A stretch of 58,828 bases of DNA from assembly GCA_012719455.1 (NCBI GenBank), contig JAAYAJ010000003.1, positions 1 to 58,828 on the forward strand. Direction: 5' to 3'. The notes under the pieces were generated by a model. That model saw nothing but the letters and a program-made list of their open reading frames with translations. It made no database searches and was not told the DNA's origin. Shown here piece by piece: positions 33,067-43,651 of this stretch (the stretch's first letter is position 1; each line of letters opens with the position of its first letter). This DNA is from Acidobacteriota bacterium (lineage in GTDB: Bacteria > Acidobacteriota > UBA6911). The position numbers and the translations under genes were made by a program.

Positions 33067-33675
33067 ATGTTGAACTACATCTGGCTTGCCATGGTTGTGC
33101 TGGCCGTTGTCCTGGGCGGGATCAACGGCAGAATTGAAGCGGTCACCAAGGCCGCTATCGATTCCGCCTCCGGCGCCGTGACCATCGCTCTTGGGCTGGT
33201 CGGCGTCATGGCCCTGTGGCTGGGGATCGTCAAGATCGCCGAGGACTCGGGCCTGATGGCGCTTCTGGCCCGGGCTATCGCGCCGGTGCTGAAATGGCTC
33301 TTCCCCGACGTTCCGAAGGGGCACCCGGCCATGGCCAGCATGACAATGAATATCGCCGCCAATATGCTGGGATTGAGCAACGCCGCGACCCCCCTGGGGA
33401 TCAAGGCCATGGAGGACCTGGAAACGCTCAATCCCAGGCCCGGGGTCGCTACCAACGCCATGTGCACCTTTTTGACCATCAATACCGCCAGCCTCCAGCT
33501 GATTCCCGCCACCATGATCGGCGTTATGGCTTCCGCCGGGTCGAGGGACCCCGCGGCCATCATCGGGACGACGATCGCGGCCACCTGCTGCGCCCTGACT
33601 GCGGGGATTGCGACGGTCAAGGTCCTGGAGCGGATCCCGTTCTTCGCCGCCGACCGTGGGGAGGGGGCGAGATGA
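33067..33675 (+). CDS. spmA: Nucleoside-recognition-domain membrane protein (SpmA-like)
   Basis: This encodes 202 residues with several transmembrane helices. LGLVGVMALWLGIVKIAEDSG, MNIAANMLGLSNAATPLGIKAM and MCTFLTINTASLQLIP are clear SpmA/Gate-domain motifs. SpmA and SpmB were named for spore maturation in Bacillus, but are found widely in Gram-negative bacteria without spores, with an unknown carrier-like role. Start: ATG at 33067, with AGGAGGA ahead. Confidence 0.88.
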   Translation: MLNYIWLAMVVLAVVLGGINGRIEAVTKAAIDSASGAVTIALGLVGVMALWLGIVKIAEDSGLMALLARAIAPVLKWLFPDVPKGHPAMASMTMNIAANMLGLSNAATPLGIKAMEDLETLNPRPGVATNAMCTFLTINTASLQLIPATMIGVMASAGSRDPAAIIGTTIAATCCALTAGIATVKVLERIPFFAADRGEGAR

Positions 33676-34208
33676 TGCAGCAGATCATTGGAACTCTTTC
33701 CGCCTGGGCGATCCCGCTCTTCCTGGTCGCCATTCCCCTGTACGGCGTCGCCAGGGGCGTCAAGGTCTACGAGAGTTTCGTGGAAGGGGCCAAGGGTGGA
33801 TTCCAGACGGCCATCCGCATCATCCCCTACCTGGTCGCCATCCTGGTCGCTGTGGGCATGCTGCGCGCGGCGGGGGCGATCGAAATGCTGTCACGGGGGC
33901 TCGATCCGCTCCTGGCCCGGCTCCATTTCCCGGCGGAGATTCTGCCGCTGGCCCTGATGCGGCCCCTGTCCGGGAGCGGGTCGCTCGGCATCGTCACGGA
34001 ATTGATCCAGGTGCATGGGCCGGACTCCCTCCTCGGTCGGCTGGCCGCCACCGCCTACGGGAGCACGGAGACCACCTTTTATGTCCTGGCCGTCTATTTC
34101 GGCGCGGTCGGCATCAAGAAGGTCCGGCATGCGGTTTTCGCGGGCCTCGTCGCCGATGTCGTCAGCATCGTTGCAGCCATCACCTTTTGTCGTCTTGCCT
34201 TTGCCTGA
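33672..34208 (+). CDS. spmB: Nucleoside-recognition-domain membrane protein (SpmB-like)
   Basis: This encodes 178 residues, with its ATG overlapping the spmA stop. GVKVYESFVEGAKGGFQTAIRIIPYLVA and RPLSGSGSLGIVTE with AYGSTETTFYVLAVYFGAVG are the SpmB family blocks. It pairs with SpmA as a coupled two-gene unit immediately upstream of the pyrophosphatase gene. Confidence 0.88.
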   Translation: MMQQIIGTLSAWAIPLFLVAIPLYGVARGVKVYESFVEGAKGGFQTAIRIIPYLVAILVAVGMLRAAGAIEMLSRGLDPLLARLHFPAEILPLALMRPLSGSGSLGIVTELIQVHGPDSLLGRLAATAYGSTETTFYVLAVYFGAVGIKKVRHAVFAGLVADVVSIVAAITFCRLAFA

Positions 34209-34250
34209 TTCCGCGCAGTCGGTCCCTCCCACTTTCCGGCTTTCCGCTGT

Positions 34251-34278
34251 TTGAAAATCGGGGGGCTGAGGTTATAAT
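34251..34278 (+). promoter_or_regulatory. Sigma-70-type promoter of the pyrophosphatase gene
   Basis: TTGAAA at 34251-34256 and a perfect TATAAT at 34273-34278 are separated by 16 bases. Transcription should start near 34285, leaving a leader of about 75 bases that contains the hairpin at 34302-34332. Confidence 0.75.
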
Positions 34279-34301
34279 CCCCCATCGGTCACGATTGAGA
34301 G

Positions 34302-34332
34302 GCTCAACTTTAGATCAAGATTAGAGTTGAGC
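34302..34332 (+). other. Hairpin in the leader of the pyrophosphatase mRNA
   Basis: GCTCAACT (34302-34309) pairs with AGTTGAGC (34325-34332); the stem can extend a few pairs with G-U wobble around the AT-rich loop. It ends 15 bases before the ribosome site, so it may affect translation or mRNA stability. No known riboswitch is recognised. Confidence 0.55.
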
Positions 34333-34359
34333 GCCCGTTACTTGTCAGGAGAATCCACG

Positions 34360-36834
<2,475 letters not shown>

Positions 36835-37058
36835 CGGGGCAGGAGCGCGTGCGGTTCGGCCGTACGCGCTCGCCGTACCCCCCGCGGGATGGTACAATGG
36901 CTCCAGGATTTCCTCTTGGGACTCAGGCCGGGCCAGGGGGCGGCTCCGGCGGACGGGACGGAGGATGAAAATGAGCCCCTCCTCCCGGATGCGCATCTAA
37001 TCCCTCGCGGGGCGGAAAGTGCGATTTATTGGAACCGGCCGCGACCCCGGAAAGTAAA

Positions 37059-38285
37059 ATGAATGAAACGGTGAAAGGGACCGGGGTCCCCGCCAATCCG
37101 ACGGAAGAGATGGAAATGAAGGAAGGCGACAACAAAATCCGAATCAAGCTTCCGACCCGGATCCGGACGCGGCCCTCGCTCTTTCATTACATCCGGGAAA
37201 CGCCGGAAGAGAGTGCCTTCCGGGATATCGACTGGAGCTTCCTCACCCACCCGGTCCGGAGTTTCCAGCAGTGGCGGAAGGAGCCGCGGACCGTCTCTTC
37301 CTTGTTCCATTACGCGGATGAGGATCCCAAGACCCCCTTCAGTTGGAAGGCATTCCTCGCCGATCTCTTCACCCGGGCCCACGGTCCCGCCTTCGTCACA
37401 TCGGTGTTCGCCCATCCAGAGGGATACGAGGAGGAGCATGCCCGGAGGCGCACCCGGAGGATGGAAGCGGGGATGCTTTCGCTCTTCATCCACGCGGCGG
37501 TGCTGGGACTCATCATGGTGGCGGTGAGCGAGGCGGAAGCCCCGGCCCCGGTCGACGACAACATCGTGTACGTCAGCAACCCGGTTTATCTCCCCTACGA
37601 GTTCGAGGGGGACGGCCGGGACGGCGGCGGCGGCGGGGGCGGCGGCAAAAACCAGCAGGAACCGGCGGCGACGGGTGAAATGCCGGAGACCACCCGGGTG
37701 CAGATGTTGGCGCCCGACCCTGACAATCCGCAACCCCTCCTCCCCGCGGAGGACCTGCTGGCCCAGGTGGCGAGCGTCCAAATGCCGATCGATCTCCCGC
37801 GCGACCTCTCCCTCCCGATCGGGGACATTTCGGCTCCTCCAAACTATTCCCGCTCCTCCGGCCCCGGCAGCGGCGGCGGCATCGGCACGGGGCGCGGGAC
37901 CGGGGTCGGGTCCGGCACCGGCGCCGGGGTGGGCCCCGGCAGCGGTGGGGGGATGGGGGGTGGCAGCGGCGGCGGCATCGGCAGCGGCGTGGGACCATAC
38001 GTGGCCGGCAGCGGTGTGAAGGACCCGGTGGCGGTGCTGCAGCCATTGCCCGCCTACACCGAGGACGCGCGCAAGGCCCGGATCGAGGGGGCCGTGCTTA
38101 TCCAGGCCATCATCCGCAAGGACGGCACTGTCGACAATTTCAAGGTGTTGCGTGGGCTGGGGCACGGTCTGGATGAATCGGCCATCAAGACGATCGCGTC
38201 CAAATGGCGCTTCCGCCCCGGCACCCTGAACGGCGTCCCGGTGGATGTCCAGGCGAACATCGAGGTTGTTTTCCGCCTGTATTAG
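37059..38285 (+). CDS. TonB-family protein with long cytoplasmic N-terminal segment
   Basis: This encodes 408 residues. The C-terminal 85 residues (LPAYTEDARKARIEGAVLIQ...FRPGTLNGVPVDVQANIEVVF) are a clean TonB C-terminal domain. A transmembrane helix lies at about 138-157 (GMLSLFIHAAVLGLIMVAV). A Gly-rich linker (GGGGGGGG and GSGGGIGTG stretches) fills residues 185-320. Unusually, some 135 residues precede the helix, containing repeated SLFHY segments (40-44 and 81-85) plus SVFAHP (115-120), maybe short interaction motifs. The gene is 26 bases before exbD. The role would be energising an outer-membrane transporter. Confidence 0.82.
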   Translation: MNETVKGTGVPANPTEEMEMKEGDNKIRIKLPTRIRTRPSLFHYIRETPEESAFRDIDWSFLTHPVRSFQQWRKEPRTVSSLFHYADEDPKTPFSWKAFLADLFTRAHGPAFVTSVFAHPEGYEEEHARRRTRRMEAGMLSLFIHAAVLGLIMVAVSEAEAPAPVDDNIVYVSNPVYLPYEFEGDGRDGGGGGGGGKNQQEPAATGEMPETTRVQMLAPDPDNPQPLLPAEDLLAQVASVQMPIDLPRDLSLPIGDISAPPNYSRSSGPGSGGGIGTGRGTGVGSGTGAGVGPGSGGGMGGGSGGGIGSGVGPYVAGSGVKDPVAVLQPLPAYTEDARKARIEGAVLIQAIIRKDGTVDNFKVLRGLGHGLDESAIKTIASKWRFRPGTLNGVPVDVQANIEVVFRLY

Positions 38286-38310
38286 GGGCAGCGGCGGAGG
38301 GTCTATTGTC

Positions 38311-38739
38311 ATGGCGATTAGTGCGCGGAAAAAGGGGTATAAGTCCGAAATCAACATCACCCCCTACATCGATATCCTCCTGGTCCTGCTGATCATCTTC
38401 ATGGTCGCCGCCCCCCTGAAGCAGCACGAGCACCCGGTGCGGGTGCCCCAGCCGGCGCCGGCGGACCAGCCCAAAAACGTCAAGCCCGATTCCATCATCG
38501 TCGAAATGGACAGCGATCACACGGTCCGGCTGAACCAGCGGCCCGTGACCCTGACCGAGTTGGAATCGACGCTGACGGAGGTGTTCGCCCGGCGCGCGGC
38601 CAAGAACATGTTCATCCGCGGGGATTCCTCGCTCCCATACGGCGACGTCTTCGTTTTGCTCGACATCGCCAGGCGGGCGGGGGTGGGCGATGTCGCCCTG
38701 CTGGAGAAATCGAGCTCCCCGGCCCCCGCCGCACACTAG
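38311..38739 (+). CDS. exbD: ExbD/TolR-family biopolymer transport protein
   Basis: This encodes 142 residues. The N-terminal basic stretch ARKKGYKSEINITPYIDILLVLLIIFMVAAP is a standard ExbD/TolR transmembrane helix with the conserved aspartate (D in YIDIL). The periplasmic domain follows (IVEMDSDHTVRLNQRPVTLTE). The start ATG has GGAGGG ten bases ahead. It follows the TonB gene and is followed by a sensor kinase; no exbB/tolQ gene is visible within the window. Confidence 0.85.
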   Translation: MAISARKKGYKSEINITPYIDILLVLLIIFMVAAPLKQHEHPVRVPQPAPADQPKNVKPDSIIVEMDSDHTVRLNQRPVTLTELESTLTEVFARRAAKNMFIRGDSSLPYGDVFVLLDIARRAGVGDVALLEKSSSPAPAAH

Positions 38740-38789
38740 AGGATTTTCCCTCCCGGGCGCCCGGCCGCAGGGTAAAATAGACAGCGGCC

Positions 38790-40391
38790 ATGAGAATCCC
38801 GTTCATCCACCACTCGCCCGTGATCTTCATCGCGATCGGCCTGATCGTCGTTTCGACCGTCGCGCTTGCGTTTGTCAGCTACCACTACACCGTCGGGCGC
38901 GAAAACCTGGCGGAGACCACGCTGGTGCAGAGCAACATCAAGCTGGCGCAGCAGTACGTGGACCGCATCGAGCAGCGGATCGTCGACAACGACCTCATCC
39001 TCAACGACATGATCGACGTGAATGAGCCCGGGCGGTGGCCCGAGATGGTGGCGGCGGTCAAGGAGGCGGACCTCAACGTGGATCAGGTGTACATCCTCAG
39101 CCCGGAGAGCAACTACCCGCTCTTCCCCCCCTACTCCCACGAAATCCGGAACCAGTGGGGCGCCTTCCGGGCCAGTTTCAACGTGCACGACCTGGATGTC
39201 GAGCGGCTGATTCTCGACCAGCCCCACCACCTCCACATGGAACGTCCCAACAACTACTTCTTCGCCTCCTATTTTCTGAAGGAAACACGCGCGGGGAAAC
39301 CGGTACTGGTTTGCTACCAGATGAACTTCGATGCCATCCTCAGCCTGCTCGACCGGAGGCTCCGGGACCTCGAGGACCGCTTCTACGTCAGCATCGTCGA
39401 TTTCGAGAACAACGTCATCTACGGCCAGCCCGTATCGCGCGCCTCGAAGTATTTCTTCGAGGCGCGCTTCCCCACGACGCTCTACAAATGGATCCTGCAG
39501 GTCGTGCCGCGCAATTACACCGAGCTGGAACGGGGAGTGAAGAACCAGCGGCGCACCAGCCTCGTTTTCATCATCCTGAGCATGCTGCTGATTTTTTTCA
39601 GCCTCGCCATCATCTACGTCGTCTGGAGGCACGACCGGCAGCTGCGCCAGCTGAAGGAGCACTTCATCGGCAACGTCAGCCACGAACTGAAAACTCCTCT
39701 CTCGCTGATCCGCATGTTCAGCGAAATGCTGGTGACGGGGCGGGTGCAGGGGGAGTCCAAGCGGGTCGAGTACACCCGGGTCATCCACAATGAAAGTGAG
39801 CGCATGTCGCGCCTCATCAATAACCTCCTCGATTTCTCCGGCCTGTCGCGCGGCGTCGAGCAGAAGCACCTCGAGCGGGTCAACCTCGGGACCCTCGTCG
39901 CCAACGCCGTGGAGGCTTACCGTTACGAGGCCGAAAAAGCCGGTTTCCGGATGGCGCTGCACGTCGATCCCGATATTCCCGATACCCTCGCCGACCCGAG
40001 CGCCGTGACGATGGCGCTGTTCAACCTGCTCGACAATTCCATCAAGTACTCCGGGGACCGGAAGGAGGTGGAGGTTAGGGTGACAAGGGGCGACGGGACC
40101 CTCAGCCTGGCGGTGATTGACAAAGGCCTGGGGATCCCCCATGCTGAGCAGGAAAAAATTTTTGATCAGTTCTATCGCGGCAGCGGGTCTTCCGTCAGCG
40201 GGGTGCGCGGCAGCGGGATCGGCTTGGCCATCACCCGCTATGTGGCCCGGATGCACGGGGGGGAGATTTCGGTGAAGAGTGAGCCGGGCGCGGGGAGCGT
40301 GTTCACGCTCGAGATCCCGATCCGGACGGCGCCGGAAGACTCCGGGCCCGGGGACGGGAGCCCGCGGCCCGGGCGGGCGGAGAATTGGTGA
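38790..40391 (+). CDS. Membrane sensor histidine kinase
   Basis: This encodes 533 residues. Two transmembrane helices (about 10-30 and 254-274) flank an extracytoplasmic sensor of about 220 residues of unknown fold. HisKA follows with GNVSHELKTPLSLIRMF (His298) and the ATPase domain ends with NLLDNSIKYSG, then GSGIGLAITRYVARMHGG. There is no HAMP or PAS domain that I can recognise. TGA overlaps the start of the regulator gene, so they are coupled. Confidence 0.88.
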   Translation: MRIPFIHHSPVIFIAIGLIVVSTVALAFVSYHYTVGRENLAETTLVQSNIKLAQQYVDRIEQRIVDNDLILNDMIDVNEPGRWPEMVAAVKEADLNVDQVYILSPESNYPLFPPYSHEIRNQWGAFRASFNVHDLDVERLILDQPHHLHMERPNNYFFASYFLKETRAGKPVLVCYQMNFDAILSLLDRRLRDLEDRFYVSIVDFENNVIYGQPVSRASKYFFEARFPTTLYKWILQVVPRNYTELERGVKNQRRTSLVFIILSMLLIFFSLAIIYVVWRHDRQLRQLKEHFIGNVSHELKTPLSLIRMFSEMLVTGRVQGESKRVEYTRVIHNESERMSRLINNLLDFSGLSRGVEQKHLERVNLGTLVANAVEAYRYEAEKAGFRMALHVDPDIPDTLADPSAVTMALFNLLDNSIKYSGDRKEVEVRVTRGDGTLSLAVIDKGLGIPHAEQEKIFDQFYRGSGSSVSGVRGSGIGLAITRYVARMHGGEISVKSEPGAGSVFTLEIPIRTAPEDSGPGDGSPRPGRAENW

Positions 40392-41071
40392 TGCAACGAA
40401 TTCTCGTGATCGAGGACGAAAAAGAGATGGTCCGGGGGCTCAGGGACATCCTCGAGTTCGAGGGCTATGAAGTCTCCTCGGCGGAAACGGGGAAAGAAGG
40501 GCTCGAGGCAATCGCCCGGAGGGAACCCGACTGCATCATCCTTGACCTGATGCTGCCCGATATGGGGGGGCTCGAGGTTTGCGAGCTGATCCGGGCCCGG
40601 GGTCTCGGCACCCCCATCCTGATGCTCACGGCCAAGGCTCAGGAATACGACAAGATCCGCGGCTTCAAGGCGGGGGCCGACGACTACCTCACGAAGCCGT
40701 TTGCCGTCGGGGAGCTGCTGGCCCGGGTAATGGCGCTCCTGCGGCGCCGGGGGGTGTATGGCAGGGACGAGGATGTCGTGCGGATCGGCCCGAGCCAGGT
40801 GGACGTGAAGCACTTTCTAGTGCGGCGGGGGAGGAAGGAGTATTCCCTATCCCACTACGAGGTGGAACTGTTCAAGCTGCTGTACGCCCGGGCTAACCAG
40901 CCGGTGTCGCGCGACGAGATCTTGGACCGGGTGTGGGGGACCGAAAGTTTTCCGACCAACCGTACCGTGGACAATTTCATCGTGAAGCTCCGGAAGAAGA
41001 TCGAGGAGGATTACCGGAACCCGCGCCACATCCTGACTATCTACGGGGTCGGGTACAAACTGAGCCCATGA
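40391..41071 (+). CDS. OmpR-family response regulator
   Basis: This encodes 226 residues. Receiver: EDE pocket, Asp52 in LDLMLPD and LTAKAQEYDK. DNA-binding domain: YSLSHYEVELFKLLYARANQ and RTVDNFIVKLRKKIEED, the winged helix of OmpR proteins. Its start overlaps the kinase stop and its stop overlaps the next gene by four bases, so all three are likely one transcript. Confidence 0.9.
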   Translation: MQRILVIEDEKEMVRGLRDILEFEGYEVSSAETGKEGLEAIARREPDCIILDLMLPDMGGLEVCELIRARGLGTPILMLTAKAQEYDKIRGFKAGADDYLTKPFAVGELLARVMALLRRRGVYGRDEDVVRIGPSQVDVKHFLVRRGRKEYSLSHYEVELFKLLYARANQPVSRDEILDRVWGTESFPTNRTVDNFIVKLRKKIEEDYRNPRHILTIYGVGYKLSP

Positions 41072-42270
41072 CATTTCTTGTGGATTTCCTCGGCGCCCTC
41101 GCGTTCAACGGCCGGGCCATCCGCGCCCTGGGGGCGCGGGGGATGGTCGGGGTGGGGGCGGCCTGTTATTGCGCCGGGGTGCTGGTGTACGGGTTGGTAC
41201 GCCGCGCGGTCTATGCCGACCTGCCGGAGGTGATTGGAAGTCCGTCCGGTATGACCGGCCTGTGGCACGATCTTGACCTGGTCCCGGCCCTGGCCTTCCT
41301 ACTCCTGGTTTACCTGCCCTCCGTCATTGCCCTGGCCAACCTCCTGGCGCGCGACGGGACCGGTTTTTCCTGCTCCCGCAAGGAGTGGCGTGCGCATGCG
41401 GCCGTGCTGCTCCCTCTCTGGGGCGCCGTTTGTTTCATCGCCGCCCCCGTGCAATGGCTGGTCCCCCATTTCCTGATCGCCGGTTACGTGGAGATCTCCT
41501 TCGGCGTGCTGGTCCGGTCGCTCCTGCTCGCCGTCACCACCTTCCGGGCGGTCGGGAGCCTTAACCGCCTGTCCCCCGGCGCGACCACCGGGACCCTCCT
41601 CCTGTCCGCGCTCACCCTCCCCGTGTATCTCCTGATGTCGTTGTATGCCCGGGTCCTCCTCTTTGTCCTGTTCGCGTCGGCGGCTGTTTGGGCGCTTGCG
41701 GCGTTCCGCGCCCGCCGGGTCCCGCGGGGCGCCGCACGGCGCTTCAGGAGAAACCTCGACGCCCTGACCGTCGACCCTGAAAACGTGGACGCCCACCTCG
41801 AGCTGGGGCTGGCCCACCTCGAGGGCCGGGATCCCGCCCGGGCCCGCGGCTATTTCGCCCGGGCGGTCGCGATCGCCCCGCAGGACCCCCGGTGCCACTA
41901 CCTGCTCGGCCGGGTCCTGGAAAGGGAGGGGGACTGGGAAGGGGCGCTCGGCCGGTACGAGGAGGTGCTGCGGCTCGACCCGGAACACGGGTCCGGCGCC
42001 GCGCTGCGGGAAGCGGGCAAGGCCCGCCTGCACTTGGGGAGGGTGGACGGGGCGATCGAATGCCTCGAGGCCTCTCTCCGGCTGCGCAACGACGATCCCG
42101 AGGCCCACTACTGGATGGCGCGGGCGGCGCGGGAAGCTGGGGACAGCGGGCGGATGAGGTTCCACCTCGATCTGATCGCGGACCGGGCGCGCTCGAGACC
42201 GGGAAGGGCAGGGAAGGGGGAACGGGAGTGGGTCCGCCGGGCCCGGGACCTGCGCCACGGCGGCGCCTGA
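41068..42270 (+). CDS. Membrane protein with Yip1-like helices and TPR region
   Basis: This encodes 400 residues. The first 210 residues are hydrophobic, about five helices, with features of Yip1/YIP-type domains (LPSVIALANLLARDGTGFSC is a loop). The cytoplasmic end from about residue 225 carries tetratricopeptide-like repeats (DAHLELGLAHLEGRDPARARG, PRCHYLLGRVLEREGDWEGAL, DPEAHYWMARAAREAGDS). It would be a membrane-anchored assembly or signalling adaptor. It begins with an overlapping ATGA at the regulator stop, so it may be regulated together with the two-component system. Confidence 0.7.
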   Translation: MTFLVDFLGALAFNGRAIRALGARGMVGVGAACYCAGVLVYGLVRRAVYADLPEVIGSPSGMTGLWHDLDLVPALAFLLLVYLPSVIALANLLARDGTGFSCSRKEWRAHAAVLLPLWGAVCFIAAPVQWLVPHFLIAGYVEISFGVLVRSLLLAVTTFRAVGSLNRLSPGATTGTLLLSALTLPVYLLMSLYARVLLFVLFASAAVWALAAFRARRVPRGAARRFRRNLDALTVDPENVDAHLELGLAHLEGRDPARARGYFARAVAIAPQDPRCHYLLGRVLEREGDWEGALGRYEEVLRLDPEHGSGAALREAGKARLHLGRVDGAIECLEASLRLRNDDPEAHYWMARAAREAGDSGRMRFHLDLIADRARSRPGRAGKGEREWVRRARDLRHGGA

Positions 42271-42313
42271 CCCGGGGCTCGAAACCGCCGCCGCTTTATG
42301 CTAGTTTGTGTCC

Positions 42314-42703
42314 ATGCGAATCTATACGGAAGAGCACGCCAAATCGGGGATCGACGCGCCCCTGCCGGAGATCGAGTGCTGGGAGAACCAATACCCGGGC
42401 TACGAGATCGAGATCATCCTTCCCGAGTACACGGCGATCTGCCCCAAGACCGGGCTCCCCGATTTCGGGACGCTGATCGTGACCTATGTCCCCGACGAGT
42501 GGTGCCTGGAGCTGAAATCGCTCAAAGAGTACGTCACGGCCTACCGCAACCTCGGCATCTTCTATGAAAACGCGGTCAACCGGATCCTTCGGGACCTGGT
42601 CCGGGCTTGCCGTCCCGTGTCTATGAGAGTCCGTGGGGAGTTCACCCCCCGCGGTGGGATCCAGAGTCGCATCGAGGCCCGCTACGCCCGACCGGAGGCG
42701 TAG
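42314..42703 (+). CDS. queF: NADPH-dependent 7-cyano-7-deazaguanine reductase (QueF, short type)
   Basis: This encodes 129 residues. The catalytic cysteine is in ICPKTGLPDFG (Cys43) with Asp50 following, and the nucleotide-binding ELKSLKEY motif is intact. QueF reduces preQ0 to preQ1 in queuosine tRNA modification. The short type fits the unimodular family. No other queuosine gene or preQ1 riboswitch is visible nearby. Start at ATG 42314; an in-frame GTG two codons earlier is possible. Confidence 0.95.
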   Translation: MRIYTEEHAKSGIDAPLPEIECWENQYPGYEIEIILPEYTAICPKTGLPDFGTLIVTYVPDEWCLELKSLKEYVTAYRNLGIFYENAVNRILRDLVRACRPVSMRVRGEFTPRGGIQSRIEARYARPEA

Positions 42704-42718
42704 AACCCGGGAGCGCGC

Positions 42719-43282
42719 CTACCAGCTGATGACGAAGCCGGCCGTGGTCTGGGTGAAATGGAGCGAGCCGTCCCGCGCGTTCGGGATTCGGTAGCCGCGC
42801 ACGTCGATGTTGAAGCCCAGGGGCCCCAGGAGGCGCCGCAGCTTGATCCCCACGCCGTAGTTGGCCGTGAATTTGGTGCCGAATCCGAAGGCGGCGGCCG
42901 CCAGGTCCTCCAGGCTCTCCTCCGGATCGGAATCGGGGCTCCAGGTCCGGATGAACCCAATGCCGGCCGTGGCATAGGGGGCGACCCGCCCCGGGACCTG
43001 TAGGATCAGGTTGCTGTCCATCTGGAACGCCTTGACCCCCTGCTTGGCGAACCTGGGGCTGAAGCTGATATTCTGTTCGAAGCCGAGGACGCTCCCCCCG
43101 GAGAAGCGGGCTCCCATCGTGGCTCCGAAATCCCCCTCCAGCAACTCTTGCGGCGCCTCGGAGGCGCCGTCGAAGGTGAGCTTGCCCGGCTTTTGGGCGC
43201 CCCCGTAAAAAACAGCCTCGCCCGCCGTCAGCAGCGATGCGGCGGACAGGACGAACACCAGCGTCATTACCAGGTTTTTCAT
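42719..43282 (-). CDS. Small outer-membrane beta-barrel protein
   Basis: This encodes 187 residues with a signal peptide (MKNLVMTLVFVLSAASLLTAGEA). The rest shows alternating beta strands (FGATMGARFSGGSVLGFEQNISFSP, APYATAGIGFIR, ANYGVGIKLRRLLGPLGFNIDVRGYR) that end in an aromatic residue (VISW), as expected for barrel proteins. It has an excellent ribosome site GGAGGATTC. The function is unknown, and the gene is convergent with queF. Confidence 0.82.
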   Translation of the reverse strand: MKNLVMTLVFVLSAASLLTAGEAVFYGGAQKPGKLTFDGASEAPQELLEGDFGATMGARFSGGSVLGFEQNISFSPRFAKQGVKAFQMDSNLILQVPGRVAPYATAGIGFIRTWSPDSDPEESLEDLAAAAFGFGTKFTANYGVGIKLRRLLGPLGFNIDVRGYRIPNARDGSLHFTQTTAGFVISW

Positions 43283-43651
43283 GAATCCTCCCTTGAAACG
43301 TATCGGACACCGGGCCGCGAATGTCCAGAAAAACCCTTTTATCCCCGTCGATCCCCCTGCCAAAGCGCCGGTGCGTTTCCCCGGGGCACTCATCCGGATC
43401 GCGGCCATCAGCGCGGCCCCGCAAGCCCGCCGACCGGCGCGGCCGGGCGGAAGGCGTCGCCGACCCCGTACCCGGTTGGCGGACCCCGGCCAACCCCGCC
43501 TGTCCCGTCGATCCCCCCGTTCCATCCTCGAGGCCGAGAAGGAAGTATACCCCAGCCCACGGGACAGGTGGGAATGGGAGGAAAAAGTATACTGGATATT
43601 TACGTTAAAGGAGGAAAGATGACATAATGCCCCTTTTTGGGAGGTGGTGAT
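43283..43651. other. Intergenic region between divergent genes, with regulatory-looking sequence near its right end
   Basis: About 370 bases separate the barrel gene and the tetrapyrrole-methylase-like gene. I see no full gene. Two AAGTATAC-like sites lie at 43543-43550 and 43585-43592. A perfect ribosome site AAAGGAGGAAAG is followed by ATG-ACA-TAA at 43619-43627, a two-codon frame. No cobalamin or molybdenum-cofactor riboswitch core was recognised in this stretch. Confidence 0.5.

Noticed and set aside
36893-37000. TACAAT box with two mini-frames between hppA and tonB
   Set aside because: The -35 box is absent and the peptides (23 and 11 codons) have no coding character, so I do not call a gene.
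43283-43651. Cobalamin or molybdenum-cofactor riboswitch upstream of the tetrapyrrole-methylase-like gene
   Set aside because: I could not find the conserved core sequences; a covariance-model search would be decisive.
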